A DNA stretch of 64,000 bases from Pardosa pseudoannulata (lineage: Eukaryota; Arthropoda; Arachnida; Araneae; Lycosidae), in assembly GCA_032207245.1 (NCBI GenBank), contig CM063503.1, positions 109,218,002 through 109,282,001 on the forward strand. Reading direction: 5' to 3'. Within the stretch, counting starts at the first letter, position 1; each line of letters starts with the position of its first letter. The notes under the pieces are model-generated. The model was not told the origin of the DNA. It was given only the letters and a program-made list of their open reading frames with translations, and ran no database searches. This document shows positions 1 to 12,830 of this stretch, piece by piece. The position numbers and the translations under genes were made by a program.

Positions 1-3000
1 TCTACAAGTAATTTGTCTAGGTCTTCGTTATAAACTAGTTTAACAGTATAACTGAAAATTAGAAATTAAGATAAATTTAAAACTCGAAATTTTGTAAGCA
101 ATAACTATCCCCAAACATACAGTATTCTTATTGCTAAGAGCAATTATAATGATTTTGAAATAAACACAACTGAAACTTTTCAATATCAATCATTTAGGCC
201 TATTTCTAACTGTAATATCATTTTGATATTCATCAGTTTTTTACTTTTTCTATCATTATACGCATGGATGTATGTACGTGAATATGTATATTTCACATCA
301 CCTCTTTATTTATTGAACGGATTGATAATAATTGGTATTTTTAGACATTACAACACAACGTAAAATGCTGTCTAATTTATAGCTTCCGAAATTTTTTCCT
401 TCCCTCAATTTTTTAATGTTTTATGCCATTGTTTCAAGCCTTGTCTTCACATTTCATCGCTGACAAGGGCGTAGTGAGAAATTTTCCTTCATAGTTATAT
501 TCCTCCCACTTCAACTAAAATCTCGAAAATATTAAATCATTTCTCACATATGTAACGTATGTATCCACCAATTCGTATGGGGAAGTTATCCCCACATCTG
601 CCCCTTTAATACGCTATTGATCTAAGGTGATAAATTCGTAAATTCATAACACCGTAATTTAGCTCAAAAAACATTTTTTTTTTCTTTATAACGTCTTTCC
701 CTTAAAAGTCTCAACTATTCGTTGCGTATTATGCATAATTTAAATATCGCCTTCATCATTTAAATATTTTTTTCTGAAAATTAAGGTATTCCACAATTAA
801 TCTATTTTGTGAATGTTGTGTGTATGTGTATCACTGCTCAGCTATACATATTTTACAATTTTAAATGTAATACTAGATTAATTTTTATTTTATGCCAATA
901 TTTTACATACTATTTATTGTTGTGTCCCAAAGTTTGGATTGTATTCTTTAATAGCACAAATGATCACTGTCGATACCAAATCTACTACCGCTCATCCTAT
1001 CCCGTGATAGGATGATATAAGTGATATTAAAGCCACCAGTAAACGTCAAAAATCAGCACAGGAATGTTTTCTATATTTTACTTTGTGAAAACATTATGGA
1101 AGGTAATGCCTCAACGAATAGTAATTTATCTTATTAGAAAAATGCTAAGAGTGTTATTTAAATATATTTTGCATTGAGATTTAAGTAAATTTGTTAAAAA
1201 CAATCATTTAGCAGCTTATACGAAGCTATAATAAAAACTGTGCAAAGTTACCTGCTTAAAATTAATATTATTAGACATCGCAATTATATCCAAAGTTTGG
1301 TACTCTTTTTCTAGAAAGGTTTTTATCTTCTTGAGACTTAACAATGACGTAATATCATTTGAAGCTATACAGCTATTTTAGATGTGAAAATAATATACGC
1401 GTAATATTAGGATAGGTTTTTATTATTACATGACTATAACTGAATTGTCAAAAATGTACATTTATTCTCGAAAAACAGAAAAGACAATGTTTCCACAATA
1501 TTAATGTATATAAAATCCCCATAATAAAGAATGGATACCATGCTTGTCTATATTTATATAAAAATTAATTATTTTTCTTTGTTATTTATATAAATCCAGA
1601 AATTTTGACAGATTTGAATTTAATTAAATATACTTGGGTTTAAAGAAATGTAGATAAGCCTCGTCTGTTTATAATCATTCGAAAAGCAATCATTCACCCT
1701 TTTTCAGAGATTTATTCTTTCCAATCTCTGATCTAATTTATTTTATTCAAATTTACAAGAAATTTTCAAATATGAAAGTGACCTTACAAACGACACATTA
1801 GCTCATTTTCTTTCAAAGAAAAAATGATTTCCCTGGTCTTTATTTATTAATGTTATTTTATCACAGATGATAATCTTCTATGTATTAATTTCTGACCTCG
1901 TAATTTATCTAAAAGTATTCATTAATTCTTCAATTTATTTAAATATTGTTTTTAGACTTTTTGAATTTGCTTTTCAACCAATATCAGCTACCTCAAGATT
2001 AATTTTATATCGTATGTGCATAATCATTTAGATATTTTCTAGTATCTTATTGTTTAAAAATATTTTACACAAATTTTATTTTACATCCTGGATTAATTTT
2101 AGTTATACAATTAAAAAAAATAGTGATGCTACTGCGTACGTCTTTATGATAACTATCCACTTCATTTACAGTGGCGTCATGATTTATCTGAAATTAGTTG
2201 ATATCGTGATCTGTTTAAAACTATTTTCGAATAAAGAATTTTAGCAGCGTTTTGAAAATAAATTATCTGTAAAAGATAGAATATACGATCATTTGTTTGA
2301 ATATTAACAGATAACCTACAATCTTTAAACATAACGCGATGTTTCAAAGTTAATCTCATTACACGAACGTGAGATTCTTTATTGGTTTTAATTTGTTGAA
2401 AGATAAAATTGAAATGGTTTTTACTTAAATTTATAGAGGATTTTATTAGATACAGCAACAGGTTGACCCAAACAGGCATGAACTGGTTGTCACGCCCTTT
2501 GCCAGATTTTTACAATGCTTACGTGTTTTTATGCAAAATTTTTTTAGGTAAGTGTGTCATGTAACTTTTCTTAGCCCAAACAAAATTTTAAGTGATTTTT
2601 AAATTATATACATAAATTTAACATCAGAACAAATAGTTTATATTTGTAGTTAACCACAAAAAGGAATTTCAAAGTTGTGGTATTAAGTCAAATAACTTCA
2701 ACTTGATTGCAGTGTAAACCCTACGTGTCTTTAAACCTACCAATAAAGTTTCCTCTTGCACCAGGTAGATTTAATAAAAGAACAGAAAACATATGACCTA
2801 ATAAGGCATTTATCCCATATACTCTATTCTTCAGCTTCACCTTCTAAGTAAATATAATTTAAGACTTTATATTGTATTCATTTTTTCAAATTTCATTTAT
2901 TGACATTCAACTGTGTAATTAGTTTTTATTTTTAAGCACTACTGCATCAGCTTTAACGATAAATAGATCAAAATTCATACTTTTAGAATTAATTTGTAAT

Positions 3001-4204
3001 CAAAGTGAAAATTACATGATATTCCTATTTTATAAACCTTATAATTTCGGTTTCAATGTTCACAAAATTTGGTTAGAAAGTTCATGAATCTAATGAAGAA
3101 AAGTCATGATTACCATGAATCATTTCACATGGTACCTAAAGTTTCATTTTCTCCAAAATCAAAATTTAATCTTTTTTTTTATAAACCACATAAAATCAAA
3201 TTTAATTTCGCTAGGCACATAAAATGATTTCAGTTAAACAATTAATTCATAGCATATACATGTTAGTGGGAAAAAAATACATTTTAGGTTTTTCTCGGTG
3301 TTGAGGAAAGTCTTTCAAAATTTAGAAACATGGGTGTACATAATTTAATTTTAATCATAGTATAAGATATATGGACTGGAAAATTTTCTTTAAACAATTA
3401 ACAATAAATGTTAAAAGTATGGACAATTTTTTAATTAGATATAATATTGTCAAAAATAACTTTAGAGGCACTTGCGCATAAAACAATGACTATAAGCCGA
3501 TTTTGGTGTTTAAAATGAATATATATGTATATATATATGACCTATTTTTATGGAAAAATTAGAAAAGGTAATTTGAAGTTATACAATTGAAATTTATTGC
3601 CCTGAAAAATATCATTCATTATAAAAACACTATATATTTCTTGTGATAAACTTTAATACTGAAAACTTTTTTTAAAATCTATTTGACGCTATTTGTTCAT
3701 CCGGATAAATTTATTCCTTTAAGAAGTAATATATGCATGTCTTAGAATTATTTAGATTTAAATAAAAGGGGTTATGAAAATATTAGTATCTATATTCAAT
3801 GTGCATGAATTTGTTTGATAAAGATTAATTGCATTTCCAAACATCTTAATAATTAACTTTGTGTTTCCAAAAGTTAAAGGACAGTTGCCAAAAGTTAATT
3901 GATATAGGGCAACTTTTCTACTTTATTAGTTATACAGAACTTTAATGTTTTAATATATAAGATATATTTATTAAATTAACTCGTTCTTGGTATTCTAAAA
4001 ATATTTATATTTTTATTTCTTATCATTTGCATTTTCTAAGAGTTTTTGAACACAGATATAAAAATAAAGTATTATATCATGCATATATCAGTCATAATAT
4101 CAAAATCTTTTCAAAATCTTTAGTAGAATATCATTGTATCATACGAATTACATTTTTGTGTTGATTGCGGGGGGGGGGTAACATTAGAAAACGGAAGATA
4201 GTGA
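1..4204. other. A+T-rich intergenic or intronic DNA
   Basis: No reading frame, RNA gene or transposon end is recognisable on either strand. Minor features are a perfect hairpin (listed separately), a short TA-rich run near 3518-3538 and a run of ten G at 4169-4178. The 100-codon minus-strand open frame near 2.2-2.5 kb starts with a true ATG but shows no domain and is treated as chance. Confidence 0.6.
992..1015. repeat. Perfect 10-bp hairpin
   Basis: TCATCCTATC is followed by the loop CCGT and then its exact complement GATAGGATGA. No T-run follows, and in an animal genome there is no reason to read it as a terminator. It may be a structural element or chance. Confidence 0.6.
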
Positions 4205-4930
4205 AATCGAAATATGTTTATGCCTTTTATCGAATGTATTTCATTGTTGACTTGAATATATCTAAATTTGATACTGCAATATTTTCTAGGTGATTACACA
4301 GGGAATTTTTTACATTGAAAGCGTTGGTTGACTAAAATATAAGGAGAATTTTGTAACCTTTAAAGATGCTTATCTTTTCTATTGCAATATATAATCGGAG
4401 TTATAGAATCTAGATTTAATGTTTTTTGTATTTCAATAAGTGTTTAACATATTTAACAAAAAGAAAAAGAAAACGTTATAAAATCAAAGGAGACTTTTGT
4501 TAATTTCGCATGTCTTTCAATTTTACTTGAATACATGTAACAATTTGTGATATACAGAGTAGTGTATTTCATTAAGTTCACTGAAAACATTTGCATTCAG
4601 GAATTTTATTCAACAAAACTACACGGAGATTGAAAATCTGGATTTATTATTCCTTGTATTTCCCCGAGTATTTGGCTTCTATAACAATAAAATTGAAGAT
4701 GTTTTCGTCTCTTATCGAAGGTGTTTCATTGTTCACTTGAACGCAGGTAACAAATTGCGATTGTACCAGTATATTTTATTTGAGTCACCTGAAATATTTG
4801 CATTGAGGATTTTGGTTTACCAAAATATAACACCGTTTGAGATTTAGAGCATTTTATCTTTATGCATAGTCAAAACTGCATAAAGTTTGGGGAATCTGGA
4901 TTTAACTTTTATTGTATATCACCAAATCTG
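4205..4930. repeat. Diverged tandem array, about three units of 210-280 bp
   Basis: Three successive stretches repeat the same order of short landmarks: a 'TTTCATTGTT(G/C)ACTTGAA' block (near 4235, weaker near 4516, again near 4727), then an ATATTTTATTTGAGTCACCTGAAA-type block, a 'TTTGCATT(C/G)AGGA' block and a 'GAATCTGGATTTA' block (near 4410, 4635 and 4887). Units are strongly diverged. No coding potential is seen. Confidence 0.5.
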
Positions 4931-5641
4931 CGAAGAAACTTTTCAAAAGTTCTTTCGGAATATTAGGAAAAACATGTACAATTCTGCAGGACATTCGGAA
5001 ATGGGAAATGTGCATTTCTAAATTTTCACTTTTAAATGAGATTTTTCATTACTTTTGAAGGGGTAATTAAAATTATATGTTCCTTTAATTTTTACTTTTT
5101 TTGGTTAGGTATTAGAATATTATAAAATAAGAAGAGTATGATAGGAAAAGAGTGATCCTTCCAAATTGAAAGAGGGAAGAAAGAAATTATTTTCCTTTTC
5201 TTAAAAATCTATTTGGGAAAGAGCGAGAGAGTTAAAAGATAACTCTTTTATTTATTTTTTTTTTGTTCTTTTTATTGACACGTTAAGTTTTATAAAATCA
5301 CACACAGAAACATAAAAAAAATCCAACTTAAGAAAAGTGAAACCATTTCGTGGAGTGTCTTAGAGCCTGGTATTCTTTAGACAAACTGAAATGCTCTAAC
5401 GATCATGTTTCTCTAAAAATGAAGGAAGAAGAGCATCATTTATTTTTTGTTTGTTTTTTATCACAGAGAGGTGTCAAATAATAACATAACAGCTTAAGCA
5501 ATAGCTGTTTGCTGAAAGAGTATACAAAACTTTCTTTGACATTTATCTAATAATCAATCAAAACACGAAGTTTATTCCCAGAAGAAAAATGATGGAAGCA
5601 TTCTATAAATTGATTGTTTGAACTGCCTTTTATATAGATTT
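4931..5641. other. Unassigned A+T-rich stretch
   Basis: Nothing recognisable apart from a purine-rich patch (about 5150-5240, GA-rich) and scattered A and T runs. Confidence 0.55.
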
Positions 5642-6042
5642 TAAAATGAGAAAGCTTGGTTATAAATATCAACCATCACTCGAAATAAGTTCTTTTGAAA
5701 TGCCCTCGTCTAGTGGACAGATTCATCACCTATACTCTGACAAGCAGCAATGAAGCTCCTACCCGAATTTCCAATCTGATGGATGAAAAACTTCAAGAGT
5801 TATGTTCAAAGAAGTCTTCAATAAAATCACATAGCATATATTTATATGACGGTATTAATGCCATAATGTTAAAGTAAGAGAATTTCTCAGTCTTCTTAAA
5901 AAGACCTCTAGTGGAACATTCTTTTAATCTTCGGATATCAGACATTTTGTTCGTGAACCATTTAGTTAAATACGACCCAGTATCCATGCTTTCTTCCGGT
6001 GATTTCGCTTCAAGTAATCCATCATTTTCATCTGACAAATAG
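5642..6042 (+). pseudogene. Possible broken coding segment, unidentified
   Basis: I do not recognise this sequence. Frame 1 is open from 5689 to a stop (TAG) at 6040-6042 except for one internal TAA at 5875-5877, giving about 117 codons, unusually long for this A+T-rich window. Just upstream, frame 2 reads from ATG at 5646 (MRKLGYKYQPS...) for about 36 codons and stops near 5751, so one frameshift could join the two. The deduced segment is rich in Ser, Leu and Asp with a Ser/Asp-rich end and no clear membrane segment. The internal TAA overlaps GTAAGAG, which resembles a 5' splice donor, so two exons are conceivable. The opposite strand is also open for 81 codons but without a proper ATG; I regard that as the shadow. 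A retropseudogene, a decayed transposon gene or chance are all possible. Confidence 0.3.
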
Positions 6043-6716
6043 AATTATTTCTGTCTAATTAAGAAAAGACCGATATAAAAAATATAATTGATTCCAATAT
6101 TTTTATATGATACATACGTTTGAATGAGAAAAAACGTTTATAGGCAAAACTTTTATTTCAACTTATAATGTATCATGTACATTAAGGTAGCTCCTTTGTA
6201 CTGCATGTTCTATTTTGTTATGTTAAGCAGATTCGCTGATATGATTCTATGATGTCATTTAATGCTACTCCCTTTAGTTCTCCAAACCAAACTATTAAAA
6301 TAATATGAAATTCTAATGCGTAGAATTTCGTATTAGCGTGTGTACCTCTAACGTTAGAGATATATTAATGAAATTCAAAGACAAATAGCAATCTAACATT
6401 TTAACCCAATTCTTAATAGAAATGTTTATCATGGACCAAATTTTTCCATAGCAGGATATAAAAATACCTTCTCTGTCATTTTACTATTCTGTCATGAATG
6501 CACGTATGCATGCCGAGTTGTCATTTTAGAAGCGAATATAAGGATAAATTATAAAGAGAGTGGATATTAGTATTAATGAGTATTAACGTAAAATAGAATA
6601 TTTAAATGAAATTCTAGAAATTGATTTAATGAATTAATTTAGAAAATTTATCTTTTTTTTTCCAACATAATATAAATTCTATCACTTTTTTTCTCATTTT
6701 TATCTGCATTTTTCAT
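6043..6716. other. Unassigned A+T-rich stretch
   Basis: No open frame, repeat boundary or RNA gene is visible. The end grades into the pyrimidine-rich start of the following microsatellite. Confidence 0.55.
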
Positions 6717-6819
6717 TTCTCTCTCTTTTCTCCTCTCTTTATCTCTCTCTCTCTCTCTCTCTCTCTTATCTCTATTTTATCTCTATCTCTATTACACACA
6801 CGACACACACACACACACA

Positions 6820-6854
<35 letters not shown>
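6717..6854. repeat. Compound microsatellite (TC)n-(CA)n
   Basis: A TC-rich run with interruptions (CTCTTT, ATCTC) gives way to (AC)n with single-base interruptions and ends at 6854. The order of pyrimidine repeat followed by CA repeat on one strand is typical of a compound microsatellite. Confidence 0.9.
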
Positions 6855-6856
<2 letters not shown>

Positions 6857-8586
6857 TCTGTTTAACAACTAACAGATAAGTAAATATTTAAGTGCTTCAA
6901 AATATATAACTAGAAAATATCAAATATCAGTCAAATTTCACCTAACTATAAAAGCAGAACAAGAGCAGTAACAAAGTAACGGAAAGCAGATAAAAAATTA
7001 ATAAATGCCAATTCTGATTGACTCATCATGAGAGTAAATCCTCGGAAGGTGAAAAAATATATTAAATTGGTTTCGCCAACGATAGAAAAAAACTTAAAAT
7101 GGTATTAGTAATCTTACCATCTTCTCTGTTGCAACACTGAACCCTACTGATACACCTACTGCACATGTATTTATATGAGTATAGCATAGCCAAACTTAGC
7201 AAGTAAAAGCCAAAAGTTTAAGAAAAAGTCAAAAGATCTTCGTCTAATTTCAGTCCAGCCGTCGATAAGTATAAGAATATGAATTCGCTGTGAAAACTGC
7301 TATAACGGTTTTGATCTGCCAGTATTCTAATTATTAAGGTACTTATCGCTATCCAAAGTATCCTAGTGAATATGGACTGTATCTTTTTATGAAATGAAAA
7401 GCTAAAACCTTTTAGTTTAATACAGAATGGCTTTACGATTATATACTCGTTTTGAAAAGTTAAAAAAACTGTTGCATTATCTATATATCCGAAGTATTTG
7501 AGTTACGATTAATTTGATGATTTTTTTAAAATTTATATTACAAATCCAAAAAATACATACAACAATTTTAAATGGAAATTCATTTATACTAGTGTAAATT
7601 TCGATAAAGAGCACTGATTATATGGATATCTAAATCTATAAAATTGATTTTTATTAACATCAAAGTTATCAGTCTTGTTTAATTTTAATTCAACCAGGGT
7701 ATATAAAATCACTCCACTTTTTAAATTCAGCACTGATAAGGAAAATGTCATCAATATTACTTAATGTAATGAAATCTTATTGAAATCTCACAGTTCTTGA
7801 ATAAGTTGTACCGATACCAATGCCTTTGATTAGTAAACAAAAATACTTATCATTGCTTATATAGTTATTGTAAGCACATGAATGAAAATGCATTTAAATA
7901 AATGAAAGACTATTTCGTATGAAACCTCAAAAAGTGACAGAAAGGCATAATTTACTTCGTTAAGTGGTTTACTATTGAATAGAATCTCAAAATAAACAGA
8001 TTGCATGCTATTGACTTTCTAATCCTTGATTATATCCACTACGCTTTTACCACTGTCATTTACCCCAAAACATTAGAATTATTTCAATTTATCTTTCAAG
8101 ATGTTGTACATTTTTTAAGTATATTCTCGAATTTTTTTGTCTGTATCTTTTAAGATATACCTCACTGTATAGCAAATTCATCTAATTTTTATTGGAATTT
8201 CATGAAACTCTTGAATGCAATGTAAAAAAAGAAAATCATTAAAGGCCTTATTCCGATTTTTAACTTTTATCTGCATAGACAAATTCTTTTCTTAATAATA
8301 TTTTGTTTTGCAGCTCTTTTATGTAGACTTGCTGTTCAGAGTTTTAAAAATATAATGTTGTTGTCAAAAGTTTTACAAATTATTGTGTAATTACTAGAGA
8401 ATTCATTTATCCTATAAATAGGAATAAAGGAAATTTTTAAACGCTTAATTTCTCTCAGACAGTCCTTAGTGAGTGTATGATAATCAAAATTTTCATTATT
8501 TAGTTCGATTTAATATATTAATAAAATTCTTTTAAACGCTTAATTTTGATGGAATAAAGCCACTGAAAATCATTTAGAAATTTTAG
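6855..8586. other. Unassigned A+T-rich stretch
   Basis: Read on both strands; no gene, tRNA-like head or inverted repeat end is recognisable up to the piggyBac tip. Confidence 0.55.
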
Positions 8587-9231
<645 letters not shown>

Positions 9232-9282
9232 TTAAGATGATTTTGAACAGAAATAAGTTCTTTTTTATAATAGTAAATAACT

Positions 9283-9690
9283 CTAATTTTGCTTATTTTT
9301 TTTTCTAATCTGAGATTTGAGCCTAAACTTTTTAAAACGTAATACCTCATCTTTTATTATATTTGACCCTCCTGTGATTATATATTTAAAAGTGCTTTCG
9401 ATAAATTGTTTGAAAAGCTTAGAATAACACTCACATATAATATCATCTTTATTTTTAGACAAATTTGTACTACATAAATATGCTTCTTTGAAAAGGTTTG
9501 GCAAATTTATAGTTAGAAAAAATATTGAAATTACGAATCGGATATAAATGCGATTAATAATTTTATTTAAATTAAATTTCTGAAAGGTTCTTTCTTGAAA
9601 GGTATAAACGATATAAATTATGTTCTGTTTAACATTAGAAATATCAACACCCAATTTGTATTTACAAATGTTAGAAACTACACTTTTGAA
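9283..9690 (-). CDS. Unidentified open stretch without an ATG
   Basis: A 136-codon minus-strand reading frame, the longest in the window outside TA repeats, runs from just after a TAA near 9693 to a stop at 9283-9285. It contains no methionine codon at all, so it could only be an internal or terminal exon, or a relic. The deduced segment is rich in Ile, Phe, Asn and Lys. A hydrophobic patch (FVISIFFLTINLPNLF) in the middle is followed by a Cys-containing, Lys-rich part with the run SNIIKDEVLRFKKF near its end. I recognise no domain. It starts 48 bp beyond the piggyBac element, but nothing links the two. A+T-rich composition alone could produce such a frame with few stops. Confidence 0.2.
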   Translation of the reverse strand, partial: FKSVVSNICKYKLGVDISNVKQNIIYIVYTFQERTFQKFNLNKIINRIYIRFVISIFFLTINLPNLFKEAYLCSTNLSKNKDDIICECYSKLFKQFIESTFKYIITGGSNIIKDEVLRFKKFRLKSQIRKKNKQN

Positions 9691-10504
9691 TTACGGTTTT
9701 GAACTACTAAATTGATAAATCATTTTTCTTGGGAGATTTATGGTTCATTCTGAATAATTCATTTTTTGCATAATTTACATTAAAGTTTCAATCAAATTCT
9801 GAACCTAAGTTATTTAAAAATATAGAAGCTTATAAAGCACTATGATTGTTTGAAATTTTAGTTTTGCCATATTTTTCCCCTTTTATAGTTGAATAAAGGA
9901 TTATTAATGTAATTAAAAACTTCTTAAACCCACTTATCTTTCAAAGTAATACAATTTAAAACAAAATGTAACCCATACGAGAAAAGAACGTTTTATTTCT
10001 TATATTTTTTATTATTATCATTAAATTATTATTATCATTATAAAAAATCTGAAAAAGTACCTGGATTTTTAAACTGAATTTACGTTTAGCAGTACTTTTA
10101 AATTGAATGTACTTATGTACACTGAGAGTAGTTTACTGTTTGTTTCGCCTATATAGCACTGCCCACGCAGTAAACATCATACTTTATTGACGGCATGGTA
10201 CACATCCACAAAATAAACCATTTAAATTTACAGAAATGCCAAACCATTTTGGTCACTTGTGAACACATGCCTAAATGTTTCTTATAATTCTCCATAAAAT
10301 AAATGCGATATAGGTCTCTCCATAAAAATATAAAGACGGTCCGCATTTTTGTGAATATTTTTAGGAATCCAATAGATTCATTCTACAAATAAGCCCAAAA
10401 GAAAAATAAAGTGAGGTAATATACCATGCAGAATTATCGAAAAAAATCTGCTAAAGCTACAACCTGGTATTGAATTAAATAGAGCAAAAAATATTGTGAA
10501 TAAC
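9691..10504. other. Unassigned A+T-rich stretch
   Basis: Contains a short imperfect (ATT)n run near 10009-10043 and nothing else recognisable. Confidence 0.55.
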
Positions 10505-10650
<146 letters not shown>

Positions 10651-11240
10651 ATACTGAAATTAAAATGCAAGAAATGCTGAGCACAACAACTGACAAAATT
10701 ATATAAATAAATTATATAAATAAATATAAGTGTTTCAAAATGTATGACTAGCAAATTTGTAAATTCAGACAGATTTTACTTCACTATTAGTTACAGAACA
10801 AGAAGAAATATAACACTATTTTAAAGTATAAGAAAATAGAAAATAAATAATTGTAAAAAAACTGGGGAAAAATATATAGAAGTGATTTTGCTAAAACCAG
10901 AGACAGATTTTAAAAGTTATTCTTAAATCCATACAATATACTCTTTTGCCCCACCAAGTTACTCAAGGGTATGAAAAGAGGCGTTGGTCCGATGACTGAA
11001 AAGGGTTTGGAGAAATGATTCCCAAAATACGTTTCGTTTGATGTGCATTCTTGAGATAAGAACAATGGGCTGGAACCCTGCAGTGCACTGGGAATTGCCC
11101 CAACATTGGTCATGTCAACCAGCACGGTGCATTAAATTATGTAAAATAGCCTGTAATGCTATCCTAAAAAATGCCATATTCAGGAGTTGTTTTGTTCTTA
11201 CCTTGCGTGCAAGAGAAACATTTAAGAATTTCTTGCTCAC
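10651..11240. other. Unassigned stretch upstream of mariner relic
   Basis: The segment from about 10960 is less A+T-rich than its surroundings and probably includes the 5' part of the mariner element or an older insertion. I cannot match it to the transposase amino-terminal region, and no terminal inverted repeat is visible. Confidence 0.4.
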
Positions 11241-11890
11241 ATGGAAGTAGACACTGATCGGGCATGGAACATTTTGTGGACAGCCCAAGCCCATTTTCAT
11301 CTGACAAGATATGTCAATACATAGAATTGTCGAGTATGGACAAAATAAAATACACTCGCATCTAACCCAGTACTTCTTCATCCTGCTAAGAGTCACAGTG
11401 TGGTGCAGAAGGTTATATATCATTTATCATAGGGCCATATTTTTTAGAGACGACGGGTGCTCTCAGTTCTGTTACCATCAATGGTCAGTGGTATAAATGT
11501 CTTTTGTGCAACCACGTCATCGCAACTCTGCAACAGCGTGGAAGTGTAAATTGGATAATTTTTAAGCAAGATAGCGATCCTCCAAAATATGCAGATCAAG
11601 TGAAGCAGCTGCTGTAGCTGCATTTCGGAAATGCTACAATTATCTGACATCATTTTCGTACAGCCTGGCCGTCCCTATCACCTGATCTTAATACGTGTGA
11701 CTTCTGCCTGAGGGGTTATCTGAAAGATGTAGGTTAGAGTGCTCCGTTTGCAGACTTAGCTGAATTGAAGGCACACATTGCTCAACATATTTTAAACAAG
11801 ATCCCGGAGACACTTCGATCAGTTGTGGAACATGATGTTTTGAGATTTCAACTTGTTTCATACAACAGTGGATAACATATAAACATGTTT
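11241..11890 (+). pseudogene. mariner-family transposase, decayed
   Basis: Translated piecewise, this reads as the catalytic half of a mariner (IS630/Tc1 superfamily) DDE transposase: MEVDTDRAWNILW, then AHFHLTRYVNT, LLHPAK and VTVWC, then FIIGPYFLETTGAL, IIFKQDSDPPKY, AWPSLSPDLNTCDF and GYLKDV, ending in LAELKAHIAQHILN and SVVEHDVLRFQLV. The normal WTDEAHF around the first catalytic Asp is WTAQAHF here, so that Asp is lost; the second (QD) and third (SPDLN.CDF) acidic motifs are still visible. At least two frameshifts (near 11387 and 11415) and several in-frame stops (for example 11319, 11609 and 11732) show that it is long dead. The amino-terminal helix-turn-helix half and the terminal inverted repeats were not found. 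Confidence 0.8.
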
Positions 11891-12095
11891 CGTGCCAGTT
11901 TCTCTCACCGTTGTTTAACAATTTATTTGTCGTCAAAATTCTGACGCTTACAGCGCTATATGTTGTTAATATTTGGACCTACTTTTCTTTTCTTATGTCA
12001 CACGCTTTCTATCGTCTTAAATTATATTCCGTACAAACTTGATGGCATTCTAATCAGTGGTATCTTTTTATAGCGTTTTGAGTCCTACGCTTTAA

Positions 12096-12100
<5 letters not shown>

Positions 12101-12141
<41 letters not shown>
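12101..12141. repeat. (TA)n microsatellite
   Basis: About 20 uninterrupted TA units, some 200 bp downstream of the mariner relic. Confidence 0.95.
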
Positions 12142-12830
12142 CTTTTTTTATTTCATTATTTCTTTGAATGAAGAACTGAGTAAGCAATGAATCTAAAAGC
12201 TTTAGGTATAGTAATATTAAAGAAAAATATCGTTAAACCTCTAAAGAACTCCCATTATTAAGACCAGATTTCTTTATTCTTTAATAATTGTATTACTATA
12301 TTAAGATCTGAACTAAGCCTTGTTCTCCATGATGATATTACCAATATACTATTGCTCATCCTTAACTCTTTGTGAAGTTTTTTGTGATTAAAACAAGTTA
12401 AGTACAAAAAAAAATCTCATTCAATCATAAAAACTATTTTCATGGATTTTTCTGTATTACCGTAGTATGGGAAATTCTTTTATGCCTTTAAGCTTATTCG
12501 TAAGTCATCAAATTGATATATAACGGTCTTGATAGAAGTTAACTCTATATGAATTAGAAAATTTTGAAATAGCGTCAAGTAATGAAAATCGTATAGAGCA
12601 AGGTTACTGAATACCAGAGAGTGATATAAAAATTAAATTTAAATTGTTGTCGGTCATTCGCCAAAAAGTGGTAGGAAGATTGTCGTAATAGATGAAAATA
12701 TTCTTTTAAATGAGTCCTTTCTAGGGATTTTGCCATAAAAGCAGCTTTTAACTCATTGCCTATGAAGCCAGATCTGCTGCAATAAGTCACTTGTTATGAG
12801 CAGTAAAATTATCATATTATTTCCAATACT
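12142..12830. other. Unassigned A+T-rich stretch
   Basis: No recognisable feature before the SINE boundary near 12831. Confidence 0.5.

Noticed and set aside
992..1015. Rho-independent-type terminator
   Set aside because: A hairpin is present but no T-run follows, and the window is eukaryotic.
2177..2479. 100-codon minus-strand frame with ATG
   Set aside because: No domain, no splice context and ordinary A+T-rich composition; a chance frame is the simpler view.
5793..6038. 81-codon minus-strand frame
   Set aside because: It lacks a true ATG (begins with TTG) and the plus strand over the same bases gives a longer reading; kept only as the shadow of that segment.
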